DNA of 64,000 nucleotides from Luteibaculum sp964627445 (lineage in GTDB: Bacteria > Bacteroidota > Bacteroidia > Flavobacteriales_D > Luteibaculaceae), in the NCBI GenBank assembly GCA_964627445.1, contig CAZVJF010000002.1, forward strand, positions 186,001 to 250,000, written 5' to 3'. A model generated the notes under the pieces. That model saw only the letters and a list, made by a program, of their open reading frames with translations, searched no databases and had not been told where the DNA came from. Of the stretch, positions 8,836 through 17,383 are shown piece after piece. The position numbers were made by a program, and so were the translations under genes. Position 1 is the stretch's first letter, and every line of letters begins with the position of its first letter.

Positions 8836-9249
8836 ATGTGCAACTCGTTTTCTAAGTACTTTTTGTCTGCAGCTTTAAGCTTCATGATTTTATTGACAGC
8901 GTGCAACAGCAATTCTGCACCGGAGCACGAAAATAAAGCAACCAAAAAGTGGCCTGTAAATGCCGAGATGAAACCCCATATTTCCAAAGCGCAAGAACAG
9001 CTCACCGTATTTTTAGATCAGCAAGACACCAACTTTAGTAGCCTGGCACAAGAACTGGAGGTGCAGAACACTGCGCTTATCGAAAGCTGCACCATGAAAG
9101 GAGCAGCCCACGATGCCTTGCACGACTGGTTGTACCCCCACATGCAACTTTTAGGCAGATTGAGCAAAGCAGAAAACTACGAGCAAGCCAGGCCGATAAT
9201 AACGCAACTGGACAGTTCCTTTTTGGCCTACCGCAAACAGTTCCAGTAG
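8836..9249 (+). CDS. Small lipoprotein of unknown function
   Basis: A 137-residue protein with a lipoprotein signal (lipobox LLTAC, C23), a short low-complexity Ser/Asn linker and a helical domain (about 45-137) with heptad-like leucines and one extra Cys in ESCTMKGAAHDALHDWL. That Cys-Met-His arrangement in a helical bundle might bind metal or heme, but this is speculation and I do not recognise the family. It begins two bases after the VOC gene stop and ends 17 bases before an MFS transporter gene. Confidence 0.7.
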   Translation: MCNSFSKYFLSAALSFMILLTACNSNSAPEHENKATKKWPVNAEMKPHISKAQEQLTVFLDQQDTNFSSLAQELEVQNTALIESCTMKGAAHDALHDWLYPHMQLLGRLSKAENYEQARPIITQLDSSFLAYRKQFQ

Positions 9250-9266
9250 CCTCTTCGCTAGCTCCT

Positions 9267-10445
9267 ATGCAACGCACCCGCATCCTTACGCTCATTGTGC
9301 TGGCGCAATTTTGTTGCACCTCGCTTTGGTTTGCGGGTAATGCCATAACGCCCCAACTCATTGCCAATTTTGGATTGGATAGCGCAGCCTTGGGCCACCT
9401 TACGGCCGCGGTGCAATTCGGTTTTATTGTAGGTACTTTACTGTTTGCCGTACTCAACATAGCCGACCGTTTTTCTCCCTCCAAAGTGTTTTTTATTTGT
9501 GCCTTGTTGGGAGCAGCCGCAAACTTGGGAATGCTTTTACCTTACAATACCTTATACACTTTGCTACTCACCCGTGGTCTTACCGGCTTCTGCCTTGCGG
9601 GGATCTATCCGGTAGGAATGAAAATAGCAGCAGACCACTTTGAGCAAGGACTGGGTAGGTCACTCAGCTATTTGGTAGGAGCTCTGGTTTTGGGCACCGC
9701 TTTTCCGCATGCCCTGGCGCAGTTTGGCAATGTTATCCCGTGGCACATGGTAGTTTGTAGCACCACCCTTTTGGCAGTTTTTGGTGGAAGCCTCGTACGT
9801 TGGGGAGTACCTAACGGACCCTTTCGCAACGGTACAGTTGCGGTACAACTCCATGCCTTCTTTACGGTTTTTCGCAAGCGTTCCTTTCGTGCTGCGGCCT
9901 TTGGCTATTTTGGGCATATGTGGGAGCTGTATGCCTTTTGGGCCTTTGTACCGGTAATGCTGGGTGGATACCTGGCTGCGCATCCCACCGCCCATTTTAA
10001 TATTTCCTTGTGGTCTTTCTTAATCATTGGCGTGGGTAGCATGGCCTGTGTTTTGGGCGGATGGGCTGCCCAGCGTTGGGGCACGCAAAAGGTAGCCTTC
10101 TGGGCCTTGCTTCTCTCGGGTTTATGTTGTCTGCTGGCTCCTTGGGCGATGGCATCCTTTGATTCTGCCGCCTTCTTAGGCTTTCTCTTATTCTGGGGCA
10201 TGGCGGTTATTGCAGATTCGCCCTTGTTTTCTACCCTCGTGGCACAACGCGCACCTGTAACCAGCAAAGGCACGGCACTAACTATTGTAAATTGCATAGG
10301 CTTCGCCATTACCATTGTGAGTATACAATTACTCAATGCACTGCACGAGGCTGGTTTGGGAAATTCCCTTTATCTTGTTCTGACGATAGGTCCCGCCTTG
10401 GGCTTAACGGCATTAGCCTTATCGCCAGACCGAAAAAAAGAATAA
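9267..10445 (+). CDS. MFS transporter
   Basis: A 392-residue inner-membrane protein with about 12 hydrophobic segments arranged as two six-helix halves, typical of the major facilitator superfamily. The first cytoplasmic loop ADRFSPSKV resembles the MFS motif A region. Helix 1 starts almost immediately after MQRTR, so no cleaved signal is present. It resembles the broad MFS_1 group (CynX/nitrate-type exporters and drug efflux); no substrate can be assigned. The next gene begins two bases after its stop, so they are likely co-transcribed. Confidence 0.83.
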   Translation: MQRTRILTLIVLAQFCCTSLWFAGNAITPQLIANFGLDSAALGHLTAAVQFGFIVGTLLFAVLNIADRFSPSKVFFICALLGAAANLGMLLPYNTLYTLLLTRGLTGFCLAGIYPVGMKIAADHFEQGLGRSLSYLVGALVLGTAFPHALAQFGNVIPWHMVVCSTTLLAVFGGSLVRWGVPNGPFRNGTVAVQLHAFFTVFRKRSFRAAAFGYFGHMWELYAFWAFVPVMLGGYLAAHPTAHFNISLWSFLIIGVGSMACVLGGWAAQRWGTQKVAFWALLLSGLCCLLAPWAMASFDSAAFLGFLLFWGMAVIADSPLFSTLVAQRAPVTSKGTALTIVNCIGFAITIVSIQLLNALHEAGLGNSLYLVLTIGPALGLTALALSPDRKKE

Positions 10446-10447
10446 CC

Positions 10448-11467
10448 ATGCTCCGCTTGCAAACCAAGCCATACCGTATTGCAATAGCGCTTCTTGTTAC
10501 CACAGGCCTTTTTGCTACCGCGGTTTTGGTGCTGCACATGCCCCACATGCTGCAGCGAACCCATATGGCACTGGCCGTAAGTTTGGATTTGGTCGTTACC
10601 ATTCCCCTAATTTACCTTCTGCTTATTCGCCCCACACGGCTGCCCAACCTATCAGTTGTTCCTGTTATGCTTTTGGGCTTAGTACTGGGGTTGCAATTAC
10701 TCCCCGAAAGCCAACGGCACTATTTACTCCACTACCAAAACTATGTCCTACCCGCTATAGAACTAAGTGTGCTTGCCGTGGTGGTATATAAAGTGCGCAA
10801 GGCTTTAACTCAGCTTCGCAAAGCTCAAGAAGCGCACCAGGACTTTTTTACTGCCCTTTTGATGACCTGTAAGAAAATGGTTCCTAAACTGGCTGCACTG
10901 CCTTTGGCCATGGAGATTGCGGTGTTTTATTACGGCTTTGTAGTCTGGAAAAAGCCCGCAGCAAGTAACAGTACCTTCAACTACCACAAAGAGAGTGGCA
11001 TCGTAGCCCTTTTAGCCGTTGTACTCTTTTTAATTGCAGTGGAAACTCTAGTTTTTCATTTGCTGTTGCAGCGATGGAGCCTCCTTGCCGCCAACATTGC
11101 ACTGGGTGTAAGCCTGTATTCAGGACTTCAATTCTGGGGCTTCCTCAAATCCATAATCTATCGCCCCATAGAAATAAAGGAGGGTGTTTTGTATTTGCGT
11201 CACGGCATTATTTCGGAGCTGGAAGTACCGCTAACCGACATTGTTTCTGTAGAGCAAACCCAAAAAGATCTTTCTCCGGAATTGAGCATACAGAAATTAT
11301 CTGTACTCGGTAGCTTAGAGCCACATAACCTTATCCTTACTTTTTCTCAACCGGCAGCACTTCGCAAGCTATACCGAAACCAGCGTAATGTGTCTGCTAT
11401 AGCATTGCACCTAGATGATCCTACAGGGTTTATTTGCGCTCTTCATGAGTATAGGGCATCCCCATAG
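10448..11467 (+). CDS. Polytopic membrane protein with a C-terminal PH-like region
   Basis: A 339-residue protein I do not recognise as a named family. It has about seven hydrophobic segments (near residues 10-30, 35-55, 60-78, 92-108, 150-168, 185-205 and 215-232), then a soluble tail. The tail pattern IEIKEGVLYLRHG followed by VPLTDIVSVE resembles bacterial PH-like domains (bPH), where a strand carrying 'L..R.G' precedes 'IPL..I..V'. I chose the ATG at 10448, just after the MFS stop; an in-frame GTG/ATG extension to 10292 would lie inside the transporter gene. It is probably co-expressed with the MFS gene. Confidence 0.6.
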   Translation: MLRLQTKPYRIAIALLVTTGLFATAVLVLHMPHMLQRTHMALAVSLDLVVTIPLIYLLLIRPTRLPNLSVVPVMLLGLVLGLQLLPESQRHYLLHYQNYVLPAIELSVLAVVVYKVRKALTQLRKAQEAHQDFFTALLMTCKKMVPKLAALPLAMEIAVFYYGFVVWKKPAASNSTFNYHKESGIVALLAVVLFLIAVETLVFHLLLQRWSLLAANIALGVSLYSGLQFWGFLKSIIYRPIEIKEGVLYLRHGIISELEVPLTDIVSVEQTQKDLSPELSIQKLSVLGSLEPHNLILTFSQPAALRKLYRNQRNVSAIALHLDDPTGFICALHEYRASP

Positions 11468-11528
11468 CATCCCAAGTTTCGTATTCTAAAAAAAGATAAA
11501 GCTTATTTAGACTGATTTAATATTGTGC

Positions 11529-11536
11529 TATTTTTG
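11529..11536 (+). promoter_or_regulatory. Bacteroidota-type -7 element before the Cys/Lys miniprotein
   Basis: TATTTTTG matches the TAnnTTTG consensus exactly. It lies only six bases before an ATG, so the transcript would be nearly leaderless. An upstream TTTAG at 11506 is a possible -33 element, with spacing at the upper limit. Confidence 0.4.
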
Positions 11537-11541
11537 CCGGC

Positions 11542-11685
11542 ATGAATACGCAACTTCACACCTCCGTTGACGCAATCATGCCCGCTTGCATGCTTTGCGT
11601 TCGCTCTACTGAGCTTTTTGCCAAAAAGAAGTGTTGTAAGAAATACAAAAAAGGCAAGCGTTGCGGGAAATGTCCCAAACGTTAA
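11542..11685 (+). CDS. Cys/Lys-rich 47-residue miniprotein
   Basis: A 47-residue open frame (ATG at 11542, TAA at 11683) that size-filtered gene callers would miss. The N-terminal half is ordinary (MNTQLHTSVDAIMPACMLCV); the C-terminal 20 residues are almost all Lys, Arg and Cys, ending in CCKKYKKGKRCGKCPKR. The CC-x8-C-x2-C spacing could bind Zn or Fe, or be redox-active, and the basic charge suggests nucleic acid or membrane contact. Similar 'CCKKYKKGKRCKxCP' tails occur in small uncharacterised Bacteroidota proteins as I recall. A consensus -7 element directly precedes it, and it stands alone between two unrelated genes. Confidence 0.62.
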   Translation: MNTQLHTSVDAIMPACMLCVRSTELFAKKKCCKKYKKGKRCGKCPKR

Positions 11686-11744
11686 TCTTTTCGCTTCGGT
11701 AGTTTCCTTTTTAATTGTTACCATTGGCGAAAAACAAGGGAACC

Positions 11745-12230
11745 ATGACTACAGTAACTAAAGAAATACTTCCTGGAACAGGCTTAGAAAAGCTTCGTTT
11801 TGGAATGGATCGCACCCAAGTGAAACAACAACTGGGCGAGCCCGATGAAATTGAACAGTTTGAAGAAGAAGACAGCGGTGAAGTGCTGAACGAGGCATGG
11901 CACTTTGACGACCTAGAGTTGTCGCTTTCTTTTGATAAAGACGAAGACTGGCGTTTGAGCACCATCTCCGTAAGCAACCCGGATTTTACCCTACAAGGCG
12001 AAAATGTTATCGGCCTGTTGCAAGAGGATCTTATTTCCATGATAGAGCGTCTGGAATTGGGAGCTCACGAATCCGAAGAATGGGCTAATGAGGACGAAGA
12101 TGAAGAAAACCAAATCGTAGTCGCCATACCCGAGCGCAGCATCAATTTTTGGTTTACCGCAGGCAAGGTAAGCGAAGTGCAGTGGGGACCGCTGTACACC
12201 GCAGACGACCAAACCATTTGGCCAAATTAA
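11745..12230 (+). CDS. Acidic cytosolic protein of unknown function
   Basis: A 161-residue soluble protein without a signal peptide, rich in Glu and Asp (EEEDSGE, ANEDEDEEN). The opening ILPGTGLEKLRFGMDRTQVKQQLGEPDE has the 'G(M)s.eev...lG.Pd' pattern of SmpA/OmlA-like folds and of some immunity-type proteins, followed by beta strands with alternating aromatic residues and a final FTAGKVSEVQWGPLY. The function is not recognisable. I chose the ATG at 11745; a TTG at 11715 would add ten residues. A clear terminator follows. Confidence 0.6.
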   Translation: MTTVTKEILPGTGLEKLRFGMDRTQVKQQLGEPDEIEQFEEEDSGEVLNEAWHFDDLELSLSFDKDEDWRLSTISVSNPDFTLQGENVIGLLQEDLISMIERLELGAHESEEWANEDEDEENQIVVAIPERSINFWFTAGKVSEVQWGPLYTADDQTIWPN

Positions 12231-12251
12231 ACGCTAAAACACAATTTTTGA

Positions 12252-12277
12252 AGGGGCCTCGAGCCCCTTTTTTATTT
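12252..12277 (+). terminator. Rho-independent terminator
   Basis: The GGGGC stem with a CTCGA loop and GCCCC is followed by TTTTTTATTT, 20 bases after the acidic-protein gene. Confidence 0.8.
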
Positions 12278-12323
12278 GTTGCCCTTACTGCTACGCAATG
12301 GATGCGAGCACCATGCACGGGAA

Positions 12324-12962
12324 CTAGTTGAATACTAGACGAACCATAAGTTGCAGGTACTGCGCTTTAGCCGCACTCTCACGCAAGTTTTCCTCATCAA
12401 TTTTCGCAGTATTGCTTAACGCAAAAGAGTACCGAAGGCCGGTTTTGAGCTTGGGTAAGGGGGATACAAAAATTCCTACCAAACCCGACATTTCGAGGTT
12501 GTTGTACGCATCTTCATAAATCGCACGGGCAGAAATATCTGGATTGCTTGAAGTGTACGTTTCGCTGAGTTTGGCAGAAAACTCGGGTCCCGCAGAAATA
12601 GACACCACATTAAGAATGTGCAAATTGGCCAATACAGGAATACTTAAATAGCCTACTTTATTGGTGAAAGTTACTCCGCCCTGGGCTGAAGCACCGTTTC
12701 CAGAAACCACCACATTATCAATGGTAACCTTACCCCCTTTTTCTAAATAGCCCGGTTCAAAAGACAAGCCGAAAACAGGGGTAAACCTCCGCTCTAGGAA
12801 CAGGTGTGCGCTATAGCCCACCACTACCTCGGTATCAAAGGTGGTTGCATCCTCGTAATTTTCCTTAGCCAGCAGCCCGCTTCCTTGTATGCCCACTTTC
12901 CACTGCGCAAAAAGAGGAAAACTTAGAATAAAACCCAGAAAACCCACGAATAGCAACTTCAT
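12324..12962 (-). CDS. Outer-membrane beta-barrel protein (PorT/OMP_b-brl-like)
   Basis: A 212-residue exported protein with a signal peptide (residues about 1-19, ending LFAQ) and alternating hydrophobic strands typical of the 8-stranded barrel family common in Bacteroidota, ending in VRLVFN with a C-terminal aromatic/Asn. Strand-like segments include VVVGYSAHLFLERRF, GYLSIPVLANLHI and LKTGLRYSFALSNTAKI. Function is unknown. The start is the ATG at 12962; seven codons upstream is another in-frame ATG, but the signal peptide fits the later one. It follows the ATP-grasp gene on the same strand with a 23-base gap. Confidence 0.8.
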   Translation of the reverse strand: MKLLFVGFLGFILSFPLFAQWKVGIQGSGLLAKENYEDATTFDTEVVVGYSAHLFLERRFTPVFGLSFEPGYLEKGGKVTIDNVVVSGNGASAQGGVTFTNKVGYLSIPVLANLHILNVVSISAGPEFSAKLSETYTSSNPDISARAIYEDAYNNLEMSGLVGIFVSPLPKLKTGLRYSFALSNTAKIDEENLRESAAKAQYLQLMVRLVFN

Positions 12963-12985
12963 CCTTCTTGTTTTAACCAGCAAAC

Positions 12986-13894
12986 TTAACTATTAATGGC
13001 AAGGCGCTGTATGGTTTTTTGAATTCCATGAGCGAAATTTTTGGCCGCTTCTGGGTGCAGTCTCAACCACAGTTCAGGTTCTATAAGTTCTAGCTCTGCC
13101 AAGCAAGGAAAACCCGCATTGTTCCACATCACATCCACCCGGGCATAGGTATGCTGACAGGGTGTTTTTTGCAATACCAAATCTGCAAACGTTTTCATGT
13201 CTTGGGGTGGATTTACTTTCTCGAAACTTCCTCCAAAATCGTCTTGTACCCGAAAATCTCCAGGCTTGGCCTTCTTTAAAACCGCGTGGCTATATCTTCC
13301 CCCAAAATACATCAATGAGTACTCCCCTTTTTCCAATACCGGGTGTTGAAATGCTTGAATTAGCATATCCTCTTTTGCTACTAATTTTTGAAAACGCTCC
13401 TCGTAGTTGGATACCTGCGATTGGGCAAACTTGTAGGTCTCTCGAGCAGCTCCGCTAACTGCGGGTTTTAAGATGACCGTGTCCCAGCCCGCTTCCTTCA
13501 CCATGCGCTCCAGTGCGCATTCCATGCCCGCCTCAAGAAATTTACCCTCGGGTATGGCTACACCCAATTCCTCCAACTCAAATAGGTAACGCTTATTGAT
13601 GTTCCAGCTAATGGTTTCGGGTGGATTGACGATGGGCAGCTTTTTCGCGGTAGCTGCCAACCAGGCAGAAAATTCCTGGTACCGGTGAAAATAATCCCAT
13701 GGTGTGCGAAATACCGCAAGGTCATACGATTTCCAATCTATATTGGAGTTGCTCCATGAAACGCGTACAGCGGATATACCACAAGCTTCGAGCTCCGCCA
13801 TTAACGCCTGGTCATCTTCCAGAATTTGCTGTTCGTAGGGATTGCTGATGTCTGGGACCTCGTATCGGTCTTCGGTAATTAACGCTATATGCAT
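12986..13894 (-). CDS. ATP-grasp enzyme (RimK/glutathione-synthetase-like)
   Basis: A 302-residue soluble protein of the ATP-grasp superfamily, which forms amide or peptide bonds via an acyl-phosphate. An N-terminal Rossmann-like domain (about 1-100) is followed by the ATP-binding part: DTVILKPAVSGAARETYKF (Lys and the flexible loop), MLIQAFQHPV, EYSLMYFGG and YARVDVMW...LAELELIEPELWL with the acidic Mg ligands. It matches the 'ATP-grasp domain-containing' proteins found singly in many Bacteroidota. The substrate is unknown, and the neighbour, an outer-membrane barrel, gives no clue. Confidence 0.85.
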   Translation of the reverse strand: MHIALITEDRYEVPDISNPYEQQILEDDQALMAELEACGISAVRVSWSNSNIDWKSYDLAVFRTPWDYFHRYQEFSAWLAATAKKLPIVNPPETISWNINKRYLFELEELGVAIPEGKFLEAGMECALERMVKEAGWDTVILKPAVSGAARETYKFAQSQVSNYEERFQKLVAKEDMLIQAFQHPVLEKGEYSLMYFGGRYSHAVLKKAKPGDFRVQDDFGGSFEKVNPPQDMKTFADLVLQKTPCQHTYARVDVMWNNAGFPCLAELELIEPELWLRLHPEAAKNFAHGIQKTIQRLAINS

Positions 13895-14063
13895 TTTGCT
13901 TTCGGTTTGCGCATTGGATTAAACATTCCAAAGTTCCTTTTTCTCAGACATCCCTTAAATTTTACCTTTTCATGGTTTAACTGCCAATTATATCCGATAA
14001 CTGGCCTTTTACTAATTTTATTACCTTGTACCGTCCATTATATAATCCCTAAACCTGATTTAC

Positions 14064-17054
14064 ATGAACTTTAAAAAATTATTTGCTTTAGCAGGCTTCC
14101 TTCTACCGGTTACGTGGGGGTATGGTCAGCTCAGTAATGACGTCTGTGCCAATGCGGAAACCGTCCCAGCCGCCTCGGATTTTTCGTGTGACCCCATATC
14201 AAAAACCTTTGTAGGTGCGCAAGCCGAGAGTCGTCCCGACTCGTGCAACGGAGAAGCGAGTCCGGCTGCCTACGACCAATGGTTTCAGTTTGAGGCCGTG
14301 CGAGATACCCATATTGTAGATGTAGAAACCTTTGCGGGTGATGGATTTCAACAAACCGGTGCTGTAGTAGTTGTGTATGATGCTTGCCGAGGGAACATTA
14401 TAGGCTGCAGCAACCCCAACCTTATAGGTTTTGGTGGATTTGTGTTTGCCCAAGCCGGGGTTACCCGTGTATTCCTAGAAAATCTTTCGGCTGGAAACAA
14501 CTACCAAGTGCGCGTGTACAACTACGGAGATACCTTGCCTCCACCCGAACAAAGCGACTTTACCATTTGCGTTTACAGTCCGGCACCGGTTCCAGAAAAT
14601 GACTCGTGCTCGGTAGCCCAGCTCCTGGCAGTAAACGATTCTTGCGAAGCCGTTCCTGGAACAGTAAATGGAGCTTCGCAGTCCGCGGCTGCATACGATT
14701 GCGGTGATCTTGCTGCCAGCGAAACTGCATTTGATGTGTGGTACCAGTTCAATGCCGAAACCCCCAATACCATTGTACGCGTTGCCCCCGCAAATGACAG
14801 CACACCCGATTTAGCACCAGTGATTGAGTTGTATGACGATTGCGAAGGCAGCCCCATTGCCTGTGCGGGACCCCAAGAAATTCCATTCTTTGGAGTACTT
14901 CCTGGCACGGTAACTTTAAATGCCAGTGGCCTATCGGCTGCAACTACTTATTATGTCCGCGTTCACCATTACGGTGAAGAACGCCCGTTGGATGGTGACT
15001 TTAACATCTGCGTTTTCAATGCACCACCTCCACCCGTTAACGATACCTGTACAGGAGCTACCGAAGTTTTGGTAGGTGATACCTGCGACCCCATAACAGG
15101 AACGCTGGCTAGCGCCAACCAAGAATCCGAACCTTTGCTTTGCGACACCACCAGCCCTAGCGCCTTTGATGTGTGGTACCGCTTTGAAGCCGACCAAAGC
15201 ACCCAGATTATTGAGGTTAGCCCCCAGGGCGGTGGTTTTGGAGATGGTGTAGCTCCAGTGATTGAGCTGTACGATGCGTGCGATGGTGCCTTTTTAGACT
15301 GTGCTCAGCCGCAGGTTATCCCTGGATTTGGGGCCATACCAGGCGTGACTACCCTTGAAACCTCGGATTTAACTGAAGGAAACAGCTATTGGTTTCGCGT
15401 ATATCATTTTGGTGACGCAGTACCCGATGCTCCCGAGATTTCGGTTTGTGTGTACAATCCTCCCCCACCGCCAGCCAACGACTCCTGTATTAATGCAACG
15501 GCTATAACACAGGCCGCAACCAAAGCCGACTGTGAAGCCACTACGGCAACCACCATAGGAGCTACGGCTTCCGACAAATCGAGCTCCTGCGATATGGCCG
15601 GAATGGATGATGATGTATGGTTTTCTTTTACCGCAACCGACAGTCGTGCCGTTGCTTTTGTAGATAATAAGTCATTTGATTTGTTTGGTAGTAACATGGG
15701 CTTTGCCCTATACGAAAACGACTGCAATGGTGCAGAGCTCAATTGCCTCGAAACCACGGAAGCAGATTCTGCAATCTTTGTAAATCTTGCTGTGGGAAAT
15801 ACCTACCTCCTTCGCGTATTTACCGATGTTGACGATGCTAATGGAGACTTTGACCTGTGCGTGTATACGCCACCTGCAGGTCCCGAAAACGACTTGTGCT
15901 CGGGTGCTATAACAGTGCAAGCCACTACCGATGAAACCTGCAACCCTACCGATGGTGTTTTCTCAAACGCTACGCAGGAATTTGCCCCCGATTCCTGTGG
16001 CGAGTACCGCAGTGATAATGCCTTTGATATTTGGTATCAGTTTGTTGCCCTAAGCGAGAGCCATGTGGTTGAGGTAACAACGCCACAAACTGGCGGTTTC
16101 CAAGGAGGAACAGGGGCTGTTGTAGAAGTATACGATGCCTGCGATGGCAATAAAATTGCTTGCGGTAATCCAACCATTATTGAATTTCAAGGTTTTGAAA
16201 TTGTACAAGCTGGAACCACCACAGCACTGGCCGAAGACCTCACTATTGACGATACCTATTACGTACGGGTATACAACTATGGTGATAGCCTACCGCCCGA
16301 AGGTCAGGAAGATTTTACCATTTGCGTTAAAGGCCCTGTTGCGCCCGTGGAAAACGATATCTGTGTAGCGGCTATCGACTTGCCGGTAAACGACTCTTGC
16401 GTTACCACCGCGGGGTCTTTGAATGGTGCTACCGAAGAAAATCCTTCCGTTGCCTGCGAGCCTGAAGATGCAAGCCCCAGCGCTGTGGATGTGTGGTACT
16501 CGTTTACCGCAGAAGCTAGCTCACAATTTGTAGAAGTGGGCCCAGTAGCGTTTTCGCTAAATGCAATCGCTCCCGTTATTGAGCTTTTTGAGAGTTGTGA
16601 AGGATCCCCAATAGCTTGCGCCAACCCAAATATTACTGGATTTGGTGCTATTCCTGGAACCACCGTACTGAATGCAACAGGTTTGACGGTTGGCACTACG
16701 TACTACATCAGAACCTACCACTACGGAGATGCAGCTCCTACCGATGGCGATTTTACCGTGTGCATTTATAATGACCCCGACTTGGGTATTTCATCGCGTT
16801 CTGTATTTGCGGGTACCTCAATACATCCCAACCCTGCAAGCCACAGCTTGCACATAACACTAGGACCCAACGTGATGGCGGGTAGCGTAGCGTATACCGT
16901 TTACAACGCGGCTGGTGCCGTGGTTTTGCAAGCAACTTCGAATAACCGCGCTAAGGTAACCTTGCCAGTTGCCAACTTAGATGCCGGTATGTACTCGGTT
17001 GCTATAACAAACGGCAAGGAACACTATCGAAGCAAATTCATTAAATTGCAATAA
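14064..17054 (+). CDS. T9SS-secreted protein with six PPC-like repeats, type A sorting domain
   Basis: A 996-residue exported protein. A signal peptide (residues 1-21, ending WGYGQ) is followed by six tandem repeats of about 140-155 residues starting near residues 24, 178, 324, 470, 607 and 762. Each has the pattern NDxC...C...DVWYxF...ELYDxCxG...YYVRVYxYGD...DFTICVY, like the pre-peptidase C-terminal (PPC) beta-sandwich. Conserved cysteines suggest disulfides. The C-terminal ~80 residues (IHPNPASHSLHI to SKFIKLQ) form a type A sorting domain, so it is exported by T9SS and attached or released at the surface. No catalytic domain is visible, which fits an adhesin or structural role. Confidence 0.88.
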   Translation: MNFKKLFALAGFLLPVTWGYGQLSNDVCANAETVPAASDFSCDPISKTFVGAQAESRPDSCNGEASPAAYDQWFQFEAVRDTHIVDVETFAGDGFQQTGAVVVVYDACRGNIIGCSNPNLIGFGGFVFAQAGVTRVFLENLSAGNNYQVRVYNYGDTLPPPEQSDFTICVYSPAPVPENDSCSVAQLLAVNDSCEAVPGTVNGASQSAAAYDCGDLAASETAFDVWYQFNAETPNTIVRVAPANDSTPDLAPVIELYDDCEGSPIACAGPQEIPFFGVLPGTVTLNASGLSAATTYYVRVHHYGEERPLDGDFNICVFNAPPPPVNDTCTGATEVLVGDTCDPITGTLASANQESEPLLCDTTSPSAFDVWYRFEADQSTQIIEVSPQGGGFGDGVAPVIELYDACDGAFLDCAQPQVIPGFGAIPGVTTLETSDLTEGNSYWFRVYHFGDAVPDAPEISVCVYNPPPPPANDSCINATAITQAATKADCEATTATTIGATASDKSSSCDMAGMDDDVWFSFTATDSRAVAFVDNKSFDLFGSNMGFALYENDCNGAELNCLETTEADSAIFVNLAVGNTYLLRVFTDVDDANGDFDLCVYTPPAGPENDLCSGAITVQATTDETCNPTDGVFSNATQEFAPDSCGEYRSDNAFDIWYQFVALSESHVVEVTTPQTGGFQGGTGAVVEVYDACDGNKIACGNPTIIEFQGFEIVQAGTTTALAEDLTIDDTYYVRVYNYGDSLPPEGQEDFTICVKGPVAPVENDICVAAIDLPVNDSCVTTAGSLNGATEENPSVACEPEDASPSAVDVWYSFTAEASSQFVEVGPVAFSLNAIAPVIELFESCEGSPIACANPNITGFGAIPGTTVLNATGLTVGTTYYIRTYHYGDAAPTDGDFTVCIYNDPDLGISSRSVFAGTSIHPNPASHSLHITLGPNVMAGSVAYTVYNAAGAVVLQATSNNRAKVTLPVANLDAGMYSVAITNGKEHYRSKFIKLQ
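14133..16780 (+). repeat. Six tandem PPC-like domain repeats (coding)
   Basis: Six related domain units of about 410-465 bases lie within the 996-residue protein. By sequence, units 1 and 5 resemble each other most, units 2, 3 and 6 form a second group, and unit 4 is the outlier. The order is therefore A-B-B'-C-A'-B''. Confidence 0.8.
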
Positions 17055-17072
17055 ACCCAACCCAAATCCATA

Positions 17073-17107
17073 AAAAAGGGCGATCTCTTCCGAGATCGCC
17101 CTTTTTC
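17073..17107. terminator. Bidirectional terminator
   Basis: A ten-base-pair stem, GGGCGATCTC with GAGATCGCCC and a TTCC loop, is flanked by an A-run on the left and a T-run on the right. It can end both the 996-residue surface protein gene and the opposing small peptide gene. Confidence 0.88.
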
Positions 17108-17125
17108 AATTCGATACGAGCTTAA

Positions 17126-17302
17126 TTAAGGCTGTACGCACATAAAAGGAGCTTCGGTGTACTGTGGAACGGTCAAGCACTTGTACAACGGCAAGGTATC
17201 TAACTCCTTGTTTCCTCCTTTTACGGCACCAGCCTCATTGTGTTGGAGCGTAGTATTAAAGCTTTTCACTTCAATCTCCGAGATTTTCAATCGCTTTTTC
17301 AT
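17126..17302 (-). CDS. Putative RiPP precursor with pinensin-like leader
   Basis: A 58-residue peptide (ATG at 17302, TAA at 17126-17128) too short for usual length cut-offs. The N-terminal part MKKRLKISEIEVKSFNTTLQ and the following KGG (residues 28-30) match the leader style of pinensin-type and other Bacteroidota class I lanthipeptide precursors: a basic start, L-x-(I/L)-x-x-(I/L)-x-V-x-SF, then a double-Gly end. The remaining 28 residues hold two Cys (42, 55), three Thr and four Pro, giving material for thioether rings. No LanB/LanC, cyclase or peptidase-transporter lies in the window, so it is an orphan. It converges on the surface protein gene and shares its terminator. The family assignment is by pattern and has not been tested. 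Confidence 0.62.
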   Translation of the reverse strand: MKKRLKISEIEVKSFNTTLQHNEAGAVKGGNKELDTLPLYKCLTVPQYTEAPFMCVQP

Positions 17303-17383
17303 AGTAGGGATTTTTAATTTGCTTCAATGTAAAGACTAAATTTATTGAGCCAGTCGTTTCCAGATAAAAACTAAACCCTAATC

